Shown here one piece after another: positions 8,901 through 16,881 of a stretch of DNA of 26,493 nt. Positions within the stretch are counted from its first letter, which is position 1. Every line of letters starts with the position of its first letter. The notes below the pieces were generated by a model that saw only the letters and a program-made list of their open reading frames with translations, was not told where the DNA came from and searched no databases. Both the position numbers and the translations under genes were made by a program. This DNA is from Parachlorella kessleri (taxonomy: Eukaryota; Chlorophyta; Trebouxiophyceae; Chlorellales; Chlorellaceae), in contig BBXU01002306.1 of the NCBI GenBank assembly GCA_001598975.1, positions 1 to 26,493 of the forward strand, read 5' to 3'.

Positions 8901-11900
8901 AATAGCCAAGCCGTGACTCTCCTAGGAAAGTGCAGCTTTCCATGCCCCCAGCTACCTTACACTTGATCAGGGCCGCAAAAACCGTCCTAGCACTTAAGGT
9001 CACCAACGCGGCCTCACCTGTAAGGGTGCCAACAAACTCCTCCTGCCACTGTCGGATGCTGTTCAGCCAGTTTATCCGCCGCGTCATGGTTGCGGGATCC
9101 AGCCGCTGCAGCGCCCCAGTGGCACCCGCCGCCCCCTGCCGCCGCCGCTGCTGCTGCTGCTCTGTCATGGGTGGCCCGCTGCCGTTCATGCTCCCGCTGC
9201 TCCCGCTTCTGCTGACACCATACTGAGCGCCGCTACCACCAGGCGACGACTGCTGTGACTCCAGCTGCTGCTGCTGCTGCCGCTCCTGCTGCCGCAGCGG
9301 TGGCGGCGGCTCGGTGCCCTCATCGTCGCTGCCATAGGCCTGCGCCCACTGCCACAGCGACTCCACCCAGCTCCGCTGCGGCTGCTGGCCGCCGTCGCTG
9401 GGGCCTGCCTGCGCCAGCGGCGGCGGCCCGGCGCCATTGCTGCTGCTGCCATTAGCGGGGCCCTGCGGTTGCCTGCTGGAGGCGCTGCCCGCGCCACCGC
9501 CTTCCCCAGAGGCCGGAGGCGCCCAGGTGTCTACTGCAATCCCCAGCTCCGCCACGCGGTTCATTGCCTCGGTCCTGCACAGGTGCATCGAGATGGTTCC
9601 GCGCGAGCCACTGATACCGGCACATTACTACTCATTCCACGGCCTGGAAGGTTGCCTGGGTCCCGCAGATGCCGACCCGCTTGATTTCTCACACAACCAA
9701 GCGTAGCACCTCTGGAACATGTTTCCTGCCTCGACCGCAGCATGCTCAGGATCATTCAAGGGGTTTCCAGCCACTGGGACCTGCCTTATCTGGACCTCGA
9801 TGGGGAACATGGTGGCCGGCTTCTTGCCGTTGGCACCCGCAAGAACCTGGATGCCCGTGGGCACAACCTGTAGGCGGCTCCCAGCACATGCAGACGTTTG
9901 AGATGCTGAGGCGAAGCACTGGAGGATCGAAGCAAAGCATTCCAGACTTTCGGTGCCCACATGGGACAAGGCGAAGTCAGGGCATGATAAGCCGCGGCTC
10001 TACGCCCGCCGCCAGCCTTACGTCCCTTTCTTGAACTTGCCACGAAAACCCGCTGCACCGTGGCTACCCATGATGACTGTGGGTGCGCCACCCTGCCGAC
10101 AGAGCACAGCCCACCCCAAGGTTGCTTACTTCCTTGGCCGCAGGCCCCCCCCCCCCCCTTCCCCCCCCCCTGCCGCCTCTTCGTGGCAGCACCTCGCGCC
10201 TTGGAAGAGCCTGTTTGCTGCCGCCAGCAGCCCCACGACAGCCGCTCTGCCAGCCCTTGCCCAAAAGCGGCCTGGCTACACACCCTACCGCGACTTCTCC
10301 CAGGCAGCAAACCCGCAACCCCGCCATGGCATCCCGCAACCATCAATGCTGCCGCTTTGCCTGCCTGGCTGCGCGGCACCCCCTCTCAGCGCACGCCAGG
10401 CCTCCACCCAAGACCCCACACCCACCGTGGTATGCAGGCTTTGGTAGTTGTTGGGCTTGGGCGTGGCAATGTAGTCCTTCATGGTGCCCGGGATGGGCGC
10501 CCAGAACGAGTGCACCAGCCCCATGACGTGGTAGCACAGCTGCTTGTCGCTGCAGTAGTCCAGCGACAGCGCGCCGCCGCGCGCCGCCGGCTCCGCCACC
10601 ACCAGCAGCTGGGCCAGGTCGCGCACGTCTTTGGCGCCCTTGCGGGAGTCCAGCAGCTTCTTCCAGGAGCTGCGGGCAGCAGGCAAAGCACAGCATATGA
10701 GTTTGGGATTGCGCGCAACGCACGGGTGCCGATAGCAGCTGGGCCAGGTCCCACACGTCCTCCACGGACTTGCCTGCGCCCAGCAGCAGCTGCAGGTAGC
10801 ACACCCCCAACAGCATGCGAGCCTGAACTCTGTGATGCCACCAGCAGCAGCCAGGTCGGGTGCTACTTTACCACAGCTGTCAAGACTGGCTCCGGTGGCT
10901 CCACTTAGGGGTTGCATACCAATTCTGGAACTGCCTAGGACACCCCCAGCCCCACACAGCAGGAAGGTCGATGGCCTCAAGGCCCTTACGGGTGCCAGCA
11001 GTGCCCGATGAGGACAGTTCAATGACACTGCTCCCCATCCGCAGCAGGTCCACTGGCCGGCAGCACACAGCTTAGGGACCACAACTCCCCAGCGCCAATT
11101 TCCACAACACCTAGCATCCCCATTTTGGGCACGGGCCAGGCGACCGGCGACCCTCTCAACCCTCCCGTACGCACCTGTAAAGCGCCTTGCGCGCGGCCGT
11201 CACCCGCACGCCCTGCACCCGCTCCCGCAGGTAGGGGTCCTGCTCCAGCCGCTGCTCCAGCTGCTGCCGCGCCGCCTCCACAACCGGGCTCTGAGCGTCC
11301 CACAGCCGCTTCACCTCGCGCCGCATGCTGTCGTAGGCTTGTGGGTAGGCATACCTGGCCACACAAAAAGGTATTCATACAACAAGACAATAGTTTTTTC
11401 TTTCAGAATCCGTATACAATGACAACAGATTTTTTCTTGTCTTTTTCTTTTATCATTTGCGGTCGTAGGCTTGCGGGTAGGCGTACCTGGCCATCCAAGA
11501 AAATTCCGTACATAAAGACAACTGTTTTTTTGCTGGGTATCATTTGCTCTCGTAGGCTTGCCGGTAGGCATACCTGGTCACACCACAGCACCCACGATGT
11601 GTGCTCACAGTCTTGCTCATTCCCTTTAAGCATGCCTCTCCACTAACGCTGCAACGCCAAACGTCCGTTATCAATGCCAAGGGTACCCCAACTCATCCTC
11701 GTCTAGACAGGGCTCGACAGCAACCATGCCAGCGCACCAGGTCACCGCACAACTCACTTCAATGCCAGCTCCTCCAGCTCATTCCTCGGTAGCACCCAGC
11801 AAACACCATGCCAGCGCACCACCCAACTCACTTGAACGCCAGCTCCTCCAGCTCCTCCTTGATGGAGTAGAGCCCCAGCAGGCGCGCCAGCGGGCCAAAC

Positions 11901-14600
11901 ACCTCCAGCGTCTCCGCCGCGATCTTGCGCGCCTTGGCCGGCGGCATGCTGCCCATGGTGCGCATGTTGTGCAGCCGGTCCGCCAGCTTGACCACAATGA
12001 TGCGCCACTGCAGGGGGGTTATACATAGGGATGTTATAGATTAACAAACAATCACAAAAATCAAGGAATAGCCGCTACAGGGTGTGAACACAAGCGGAGG
12101 GCCAATGGGCCCCTGGCATGCAATGTCCCTGCTGCGCATCACCGCCGCGCTTCACGGCGATCAATGCGCCGCTGCCCCATGTGGGGAAAGCGAAGCTCAA
12201 CCCTGACAGGCAGACAAACGGCAGGGCACCAAGACTTGCTGGCGCCCCACGGACCAGGGAGCTGCCATCGCGCAACAGCTGCCACGCCAAGCCTCTTTGC
12301 TGGTCGCCATGCCAGCATAAGTACCCATTTCAGGCAGATCTGCTGCCCAAGTCCAGGTTTGTGCGTCTAGCCAATCTGCCACATGCTGCTTTTACCCGCC
12401 TAAGGTTGTACATCCCTGTCATCACTGCACATCCACCGCAGGCTAGACAGCATCCATAAAAATGTAACGTGTGACTGTATACACAGCACCCAGCAAGCCA
12501 GCCCCCTACCCCTACCCCTCACCCACCTACCTCTTCTGTCATTGCCAGGAACAGGAACTGGATGTCCTGCGCCCGCGACGGCTTGTCGTTGCCAGGCGTT
12601 GACAGCACCAGATCCAGCAGCGGCTGCCGCCCGCCCTCGCTCTGCGTGAACGTGCTGGGCATGGGCGGCGGCGAGGCTTCCTCATTCGCGCCCTCCTCGC
12701 CATCGCCAGCTTCAAGTGATGCATCTGGTCTCAGCTCATCCGACTCCTCCGGGCCATCAAGCGACTGCCTACTGTCTGCTGCTGGGTGATAGCTGCCATT
12801 TAGCAGGAAGGCTTCGGCCTCCAACGGGTCCAGGAACTCCACACTGCCGCTGCTATCGCTGGATGACTCACCGCCGCTGCTGCTGCCGCTGGCGCCGTTT
12901 GAACTCGACGCCCCAGCGCCGTTTGCCCCCCAGCTGACCTCCCTTACACTGGACCCAGCCGCACCAGCAGCTGCGTCGTTGCTGCCCTCAGCAGCAGGGT
13001 AGGCACCATTGGCGGCAGCTGGCGCGGCGCCGCCACGTTTTGCCGCGGCGTGCCGCGGCAGCGGCAGGCCCCGCAGGATGCCGCTGCCGGATCCCTCGCT
13101 GTCGCTGCTGCCGCCTGCCTGGCTGCTGAGGTAGCTGGGCAGCTTGCAGAACTTGGTCTCGCCCTCAACTATGCGACGCACGTTGCGCCCAAAGTGGAAC
13201 TCAATCTCGTCAAGGCCTACCACGTCGCTGCAGTCCTCCACCGTGTCATGCAGCAAACCTGCAGTGTGTGCAGAGGGCGAATCAGTTTCACATATTGTGC
13301 AGTAAAAACCTCTTCTCCCTCTCAGTAGGAGAAACACAGCCTGGCAGGTCCGCCTTGCACCTACTAAGCAAACCTTTTCCACGAGCTTCCCACAGTCTCA
13401 ATTGCTGGCTCACCAACCTAAGCCTGCTGAGAGGAGGACTTTGCCCCTTGGTGAAAACCCGACTACAAGCGCAGCAAGTCAGGCGCTACATAGGGACTCC
13501 CTGTTACCAGGCATAATGTCACCACCAAAGCAACTCCGCGATTTCCATCTGCAGTGTTTGCGGAAGTACTACAGCCAACACCACTCAGTTGCTGCGGGCA
13601 TGCAGCACGGCAGCAGCTTCCACAACCGTAGCTCGTTCCCCCACAGCCCTGCCAAAACTAGCTGCCAAACAACAAAACAACAACAAAAGAAAACAGATCA
13701 AGCTACACCACAGCTGGCTGCAGCTCAAGCTACGCCGCAACTAGCTGCAGCCCACGCCGTGGCGCGCACCTGCCACCAGGCACTCGTAGTCCATCTTCAG
13801 CTCCGCCAGAATGCGGGTGACCTCCACCGGGTGGGTGATGAACGGCTCGCCCGACTTGCGCTGCTGTCCGGAGTGCGCGTCGTAGGCCAGGCTCAGCGCC
13901 TCCCTCACTTTCACCGCCTGGTCCGCCGACAGGTAGCCCAGCAGCGGCAGCAGGCGTTGGTCCCACAGGTACTGCTCGTTCACCTGGTCAGGCCGCAGCC
14001 GCTGGTAGAACTGCACGACCGCGATTAGCGTTGGACTGTCAGTATTACCTGAGGTGCGGCGTGCCTGCTAGCTGCTACGCCAGGCTGTTCTCGGCCCACA
14101 CCAAGGCAACGGGCAGGGAGCGGAGCCCCCAAGAGGCCGCCACTTGCAGCTGCCCTAGCTACTCTTAGTGCTTGGCTTGCCCAGTGTATACCTCACAGGC
14201 ACACAGTGCCAGCCTGGCCAGGACCTACCGAGTAGTCTGCCTGCTGCAGCGCTCTCCGGACTTCGAGTCTCAACCGGGGGATATTCTGCATGATCACAGA
14301 CGGAAGTTTTAGCTACATGTCTTGTCAGGCGCACGGAGGACCCCATCAGCCACACACCGACCTGGAACAACCGTCCCGGCCGCAGCCTGCCGAGCTTGTA
14401 TCCCCGATTCGACGTTGAGCCGAGCTCCAAGCATCGTGGAACTCCTGCAGGGCAGCGGTGCATACCAAGGTGTGGGATGCAACAGCGCCGGTTCCAGCAG
14501 CACCGTCAGGGTCCATGCAGCTTATCGACTTACCTGAGCAGGCAGCTGCTAGCTGAGATAGTCGACGCTCTGGAAGCAGAGTCGGAGTAAACAGTGCCAT
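5927..14600 (-). CDS. RSH1: chloroplast RelA/SpoT homologue, RSH1 type (HD-SYNTH-TGS-ACT)
   Basis: A (p)ppGpp hydrolase/synthetase homologue of the plastid stringent response. The exons on the minus strand are 14534-14600, 14362-14444, 14229-14312, 13770-14010, 12531-13258, 11832-12007, 11175-11354, 10426-10669, 9785-9867, 9018-9574, 8405-8496, 7845-7959, 7124-7294, 6773-6915 and 5927-6115. All phases agree and the sum is 1,050 codons plus stop. The first 78 residues are Arg-, Leu- and Ser-rich, as expected of a transit peptide. The HD domain has its catalytic residues: THPVEV (H138), LLHDTVED (H162, D163, E166, D167) and [11 protein letters not shown] (D411, N415). SYNTH spans about 500-630 and contains [16 protein letters not shown] and EVQIRTEAM. 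TGS (about 815-885) contains [14 protein letters not shown], and ACT covers the last 100 residues. Two low-complexity inserts lie at about residues 199-385 and 647-775. Exon 4 may instead begin at 14064, adding 18 codons. The first three exons are less certain than the rest. Confidence 0.93.
6610..6650. repeat. CA/CCA microsatellite in RSH1 intron 14
   Basis: A run of CACACACC and ACCACCACC units lies inside the 657-base intron between the two ACT-domain exons (6116-6772). It is simple sequence only. Confidence 0.7.
7743..7820 (-). repeat. three intronic copies of the RSH1 exon 12 donor edge
   Basis: The true exon end reads DYELQNA and GCAG|GTGCGAC (last base 7845). Copies lie at about 7811-7820 (CTGCAG|GTATGG, partial), 7779-7800 (GAACGCAG|GTGGCG) and 7743-7778 (YELQNT, then ACACAG|GTGTGGCG). 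The last copy, with decoy donor after 7755, is 90 bases past the true donor in an uninterrupted frame. Its use would add exactly 30 codons and rejoin exon 13 in phase. Confidence 0.8.
8310..8395. repeat. degenerate short tandem repeat in RSH1 intron 11
   Basis: Imperfect units such as AGAAGCAACTGCCA, AGAAGCAGCTGCCA and AACCCAGCTGCCG follow one another just past the donor of exon 11 on the transcript strand. No function can be seen. Confidence 0.45.
9018..9574 (-). other. RSH1 exon 10: end of SYNTH, Q-rich insert, linker to TGS
   Basis: It starts [18 protein letters not shown], conserved at the end of the synthetase domain, and ends [21 protein letters not shown], the conserved run into TGS. 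Between them are about 130 residues of Gly/Ser/Gln-rich sequence with QQERQQQQQ and EQQQQRRRQ runs. The donor is ACAG|GTGAGG. Confidence 0.85.
9575..9784 (-). other. GC-AG intron 9 of RSH1
   Basis: The exon before reads EVQI and ends ATAAG, and the next exon starts G|ACCGAGGCAATG. Only a donor at AAG|GCAGGT restores [13 protein letters not shown], which is conserved RSH sequence. The GT three bases further on (CAG|GTCCCA) would shift the frame. The intron therefore begins with GC and ends with GTGCAG. Confidence 0.8.
10143..10170 (-). other. long G-run in RSH1 intron 8 (transcript strand)
   Basis: The plus strand has C14, TT, C10 at about 10145-10170, so the pre-mRNA carries two long G tracts separated by AA. 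Such tracts can form G-quadruplexes. They are also prone to sequencing and assembly length error, so the exact count should not be trusted. Confidence 0.6.
10734..10796 (-). repeat. degraded intronic copy of RSH1 exon 8 start
   Basis: The real exon 8 encodes [20 protein letters not shown]. The intron just upstream holds a stretch that reads [19 protein letters not shown] in one frame, with the DNA run GACCTGGCCCAGCTGCT shared exactly. It is preceded by a CTGCAG acceptor-like site. Splicing there from exon 7 would put the copy in the wrong frame, so I read it as a relic or poison exon rather than a working alternative exon. Confidence 0.7.
11355..11580 (-). repeat. two intronic copies of the RSH1 exon 7 acceptor edge, with AT-rich spacers
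   Basis: The true acceptor is CCAG|GTATGCCTACCCACAAG, with the exon starting at 11354. Copies of acceptor plus the first 25 or so exon bases occur at about 11464-11493 (decoy first base 11486) and 11551-11580 (decoy first base 11573). Each copy is followed on the transcript by GCAAATGATA and an A-rich spacer containing variants of GTTGTCTTTATGTACGG. The units are 132 and 87 bases long. The spacers are much more AT-rich than the rest of the gene. Confidence 0.85.
11723..11780 (-). repeat. intronic copy of RSH1 exon 6 3' edge and donor
   Basis: The real exon end and donor (about 11805-11856, encoding EELEELAFK then AA|GTGAGTTG) is copied at about 11723-11780. The copy would read NELEELALK and also keeps AA|GTGAGTTG, with the decoy donor after 11758. 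The flanking GTGCGCTGGCATGG is copied as well. Using the decoy would lengthen the exon by 74 bases, and the true frame meets TGA at once, so the normal donor must be used for a full protein. Confidence 0.8.
12531..13258 (-). other. RSH1 exon 5: HD core with long low-complexity insert
   Basis: The exon opens with [20 protein letters not shown] and [14 protein letters not shown] and ends with [11 protein letters not shown], all standard RSH sequence. Between these lie about 185 residues rich in Ser, Gly, Ala, Asn and Asp (about 12590-13140), where typical RSH proteins have a short loop. The frame stays open throughout and joins exon 6 at [11 protein letters not shown] in phase 0, so the insert is translated rather than being an intron. 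Confidence 0.85.
13698..13751. repeat. 27-base tandem repeat, two units
   Basis: Units at 13698-13724 and 13725-13751 both begin TCAAGCTAC and end GCTGCAGC, with a few substitutions between them. The pair lies inside RSH1 intron 4, about 20 bases beyond the donor on the transcript strand. Confidence 0.7.
13770..14010 (-). other. RSH1 exon 4: start of HD hydrolase domain
   Basis: This exon encodes [10 protein letters not shown] through [20 protein letters not shown] to ECLVA, and its last base completes the Gly before LLHDTVED. The donor is GGCAG|GTGCGC. Two acceptors are possible. GTGCAG|TTC gives the 14010 start. CTAGCAG|GCA gives 14064 and adds 18 open codons in the same frame. Both are phase 0 with respect to exon 3. 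Confidence 0.85.
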
Positions 14601-16881
14601 GCTGGTGGGTACCACCACAAGAAGGCTACCTACGACGCTCGGTATTGTTGTGCAACATTGAAAGGATTGGGAGGGGCACCAAAGGGAACGGAACGGCGAG
14701 AAGGTGACAGGAGAGGCAAAGGCGATCCTGTTTTCAAGGGTGAAGGCTAGTGAAGGCAAACCACCAAACACCACGTAGGGTTCTTAGAATTACAAGTTCA
14801 CTCGACAGAAGCGTGACTGAAGTGCCGTGGCAGGGGTGCCTTGTGATGTGTCATGAGGGTAATTCCTGACATGCATCCTGAATGCAGTACAAGCTGGTCA
14901 CTTCAAGGGAATGCAAATATGTAAGAGAGAACAGCATGATGGCCAGCCTGCGTCAGTGTGCAAGATGGCAGGGGAAAGGGCTGGAAGGATATAGATAATA
15001 GGCAGGAAGCCAGGCCAATTTGGGGCTCAGTGGAGGGACGACACAGTGTGACAGCCCCTTGCAGCCCATGGTTTGCCTGTGGGAATGCTTCAGGAAGAGA
15101 AGGCTTTGACTATAGACAAGGCGCTGAGGGGGTAGCCCTGATATCAGTAAACTTAGTGGTGGGCGGCCCCTGGCGGTTTCGCTGTAAAGCACTGACAGGT
15201 TGCCACATGTCGGAAGAAACCATTTGAGAGAGGAACTTAGCTAGTGCATGGCCTGGGTTTTTGGCTGACGGTGCAGGGATTTTGCGCACGGCATTCAAAA
15301 TCTTGGCATGCGTTTGTGCTGGTGCCACTGGTAATTGCTCATTCCCAATCATTTGTTGATGGTGGCAGGTGGTACGCAGAGGAGATGTAGGGAGAGTTTG
15401 ACAGGGCTGGATGCAGCTATTGGTAGGCGTGGCAGGTACTACGTACTAATAGTATTGGGAGCAGAGAGGTAAGGGCGAAGGGTACTGACAGGGCTGGATG
15501 CAAATGCTTTAGGCCGGCCTGAGTGCTACGTCAGCTAGTAACGGTAGCACCAGCGGCAATGAGTGCAGACACAAGTAATAACTGTTGATGGGTGGTGTTG
15601 AATGCGAAATTCCCTGGTCTCGCCTGGGTGCCTGGACTGAGAGTTCTTCCCGAGTTGGCTTACACGAGATGAGAGCGGCTGTTAGGCTCAGATTAGGGCC
15701 GTATGCCTGTGCACTCTTGTCAGGTCTGAGCAAACTAACAACTAACAATAGAAGATGTGGAACGGAACTGCTAACTGAACCAGCGTGCCCAAAATGTCCA
15801 CTTCATCCCGTGCTTAGTAGTAGATGACTAACCCCTCAGTGGACTTACGCCACAAGGCCAGGTGGCCATACTCTACGAACTAAACTCAACCAACTACATT
15901 AGACCACTGGCACCACATACCACCACACCTGAAAAGCTTTGATATCTTGAGCAAGAACAGGGAAAAGAAGATAGCTCTCCTGCTCTGGTGGTCCACCCAG
16001 TGCCAACCGTACACAGCTGCACCAATAGTGAGGTGAGGGAAAAGATTTGTTCCTACAAACATGTTGTATGGCATGCATCTCCATGAGTGCTCATCATGAA
16101 CTCTAATTTCTTACGTGCAAGAGAAAGATATACAAGGCTATTATACACAGCAACACCCGTGCATCCTCATACGCATCTGGCTGGCCGCGTTGTAAGGCAC
16201 AGCACCCCTTGCATCAAATGTGCTGACTGTCAATAAAAGACTGGAACCCTCCCAACTAAATAACGGCCACGCGCCTGGCGCACTCTGCAGGGAGGGCCGG
16301 GTCGCGCTTATCAATAACATCAAATAGTAAGGTCAGGTTCACTTGCCAACCAAGGATGCCCTGAGGGTGCAATCAGTATGAACTTCGGAAGATAGCTAAT
16401 CAAATGCGTCCCAGAAAACGCTTGTCCCCTTGGTGGTGAACTGGCACGCACCCACTTCTAACGCTGCCAGCCATTGCAGAGTTCTCAAACACAGGCCTGA
16501 AGGTCCCCCTCTATGATCCATACCTGAGGCATCCTGCCAGGTCTAGCATAGACACTTCTAGGTGGTGTCGTGCATCTTGACAAGAGGACATGCGGGAGTC
16601 TCAGGCGCTCGGCCATCGCACACATGTTTTCTCACAGCGACAGCCCATGCTGCATGCTTTGCGTCCGGCCCAGCCCTACCAGCCAGCCACCAATCACTCC
16701 ACCTGCCTCGCTTGTCCTGGGCAGCCACAGGGCGCGGGTGGGGTGCACAAGGGGCTCCTGAGTGTGGGCAGCTTCGGCGTGATGCCCAGCCTGGCCGTGG
16801 GAGCAGCAGCAGCAGGAGCAAACCATGCGCAGCGTGCGAGGGCACCCCCGACATCCTGCTGCTGCCATGGGGCCTTTGCAA
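14601..16881. other. no supported gene; RSH1 upstream region
   Basis: This 2.3 kb separates the RSH1 start codon from the stop codon of the next gene upstream. It should hold the RSH1 promoter and 5' leader and the 3' UTR of the upstream gene. Open frames are short and uncharacterised. The GC content is lower than in the genes. A minus-strand TGTAA at 15660-15664 is a possible poly(A) signal for the upstream gene. A dispersed repeat pair sits at about 15361-15503. Confidence 0.45.
15361..15503 (+). repeat. dispersed repeat, tandem pair
   Basis: Two copies in direct orientation, about 15361-15415 and 15429-15503. Each opens with GTGGCAGGT and ends in GACAGGGCTGGATGCA, with a variable middle of 30-50 bases. 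They share start and core with the copies at 4442-4582 and, inverted, at 22088-22203. The second is followed by a GAGTGCTACG stretch not seen elsewhere in the window. Confidence 0.7.

Noticed and set aside
10060..10908. Plus-strand open frame of 282 codons
   Set aside because: It covers RSH1 exon 8 and introns on the opposite strand, which are certain from conserved synthetase motifs. Its composition is that of reversed GC-rich DNA.
13681..13751. Possible CRISPR-like or satellite array
   Set aside because: It has only two 27-base units, directly abutting with no spacers, inside a eukaryotic intron.
16558..16881. Minus-strand 107-codon frame after the stop of the low-complexity gene
   Set aside because: It is in the 3' UTR position, with no start context, no domain and no splice link to the upstream exon.
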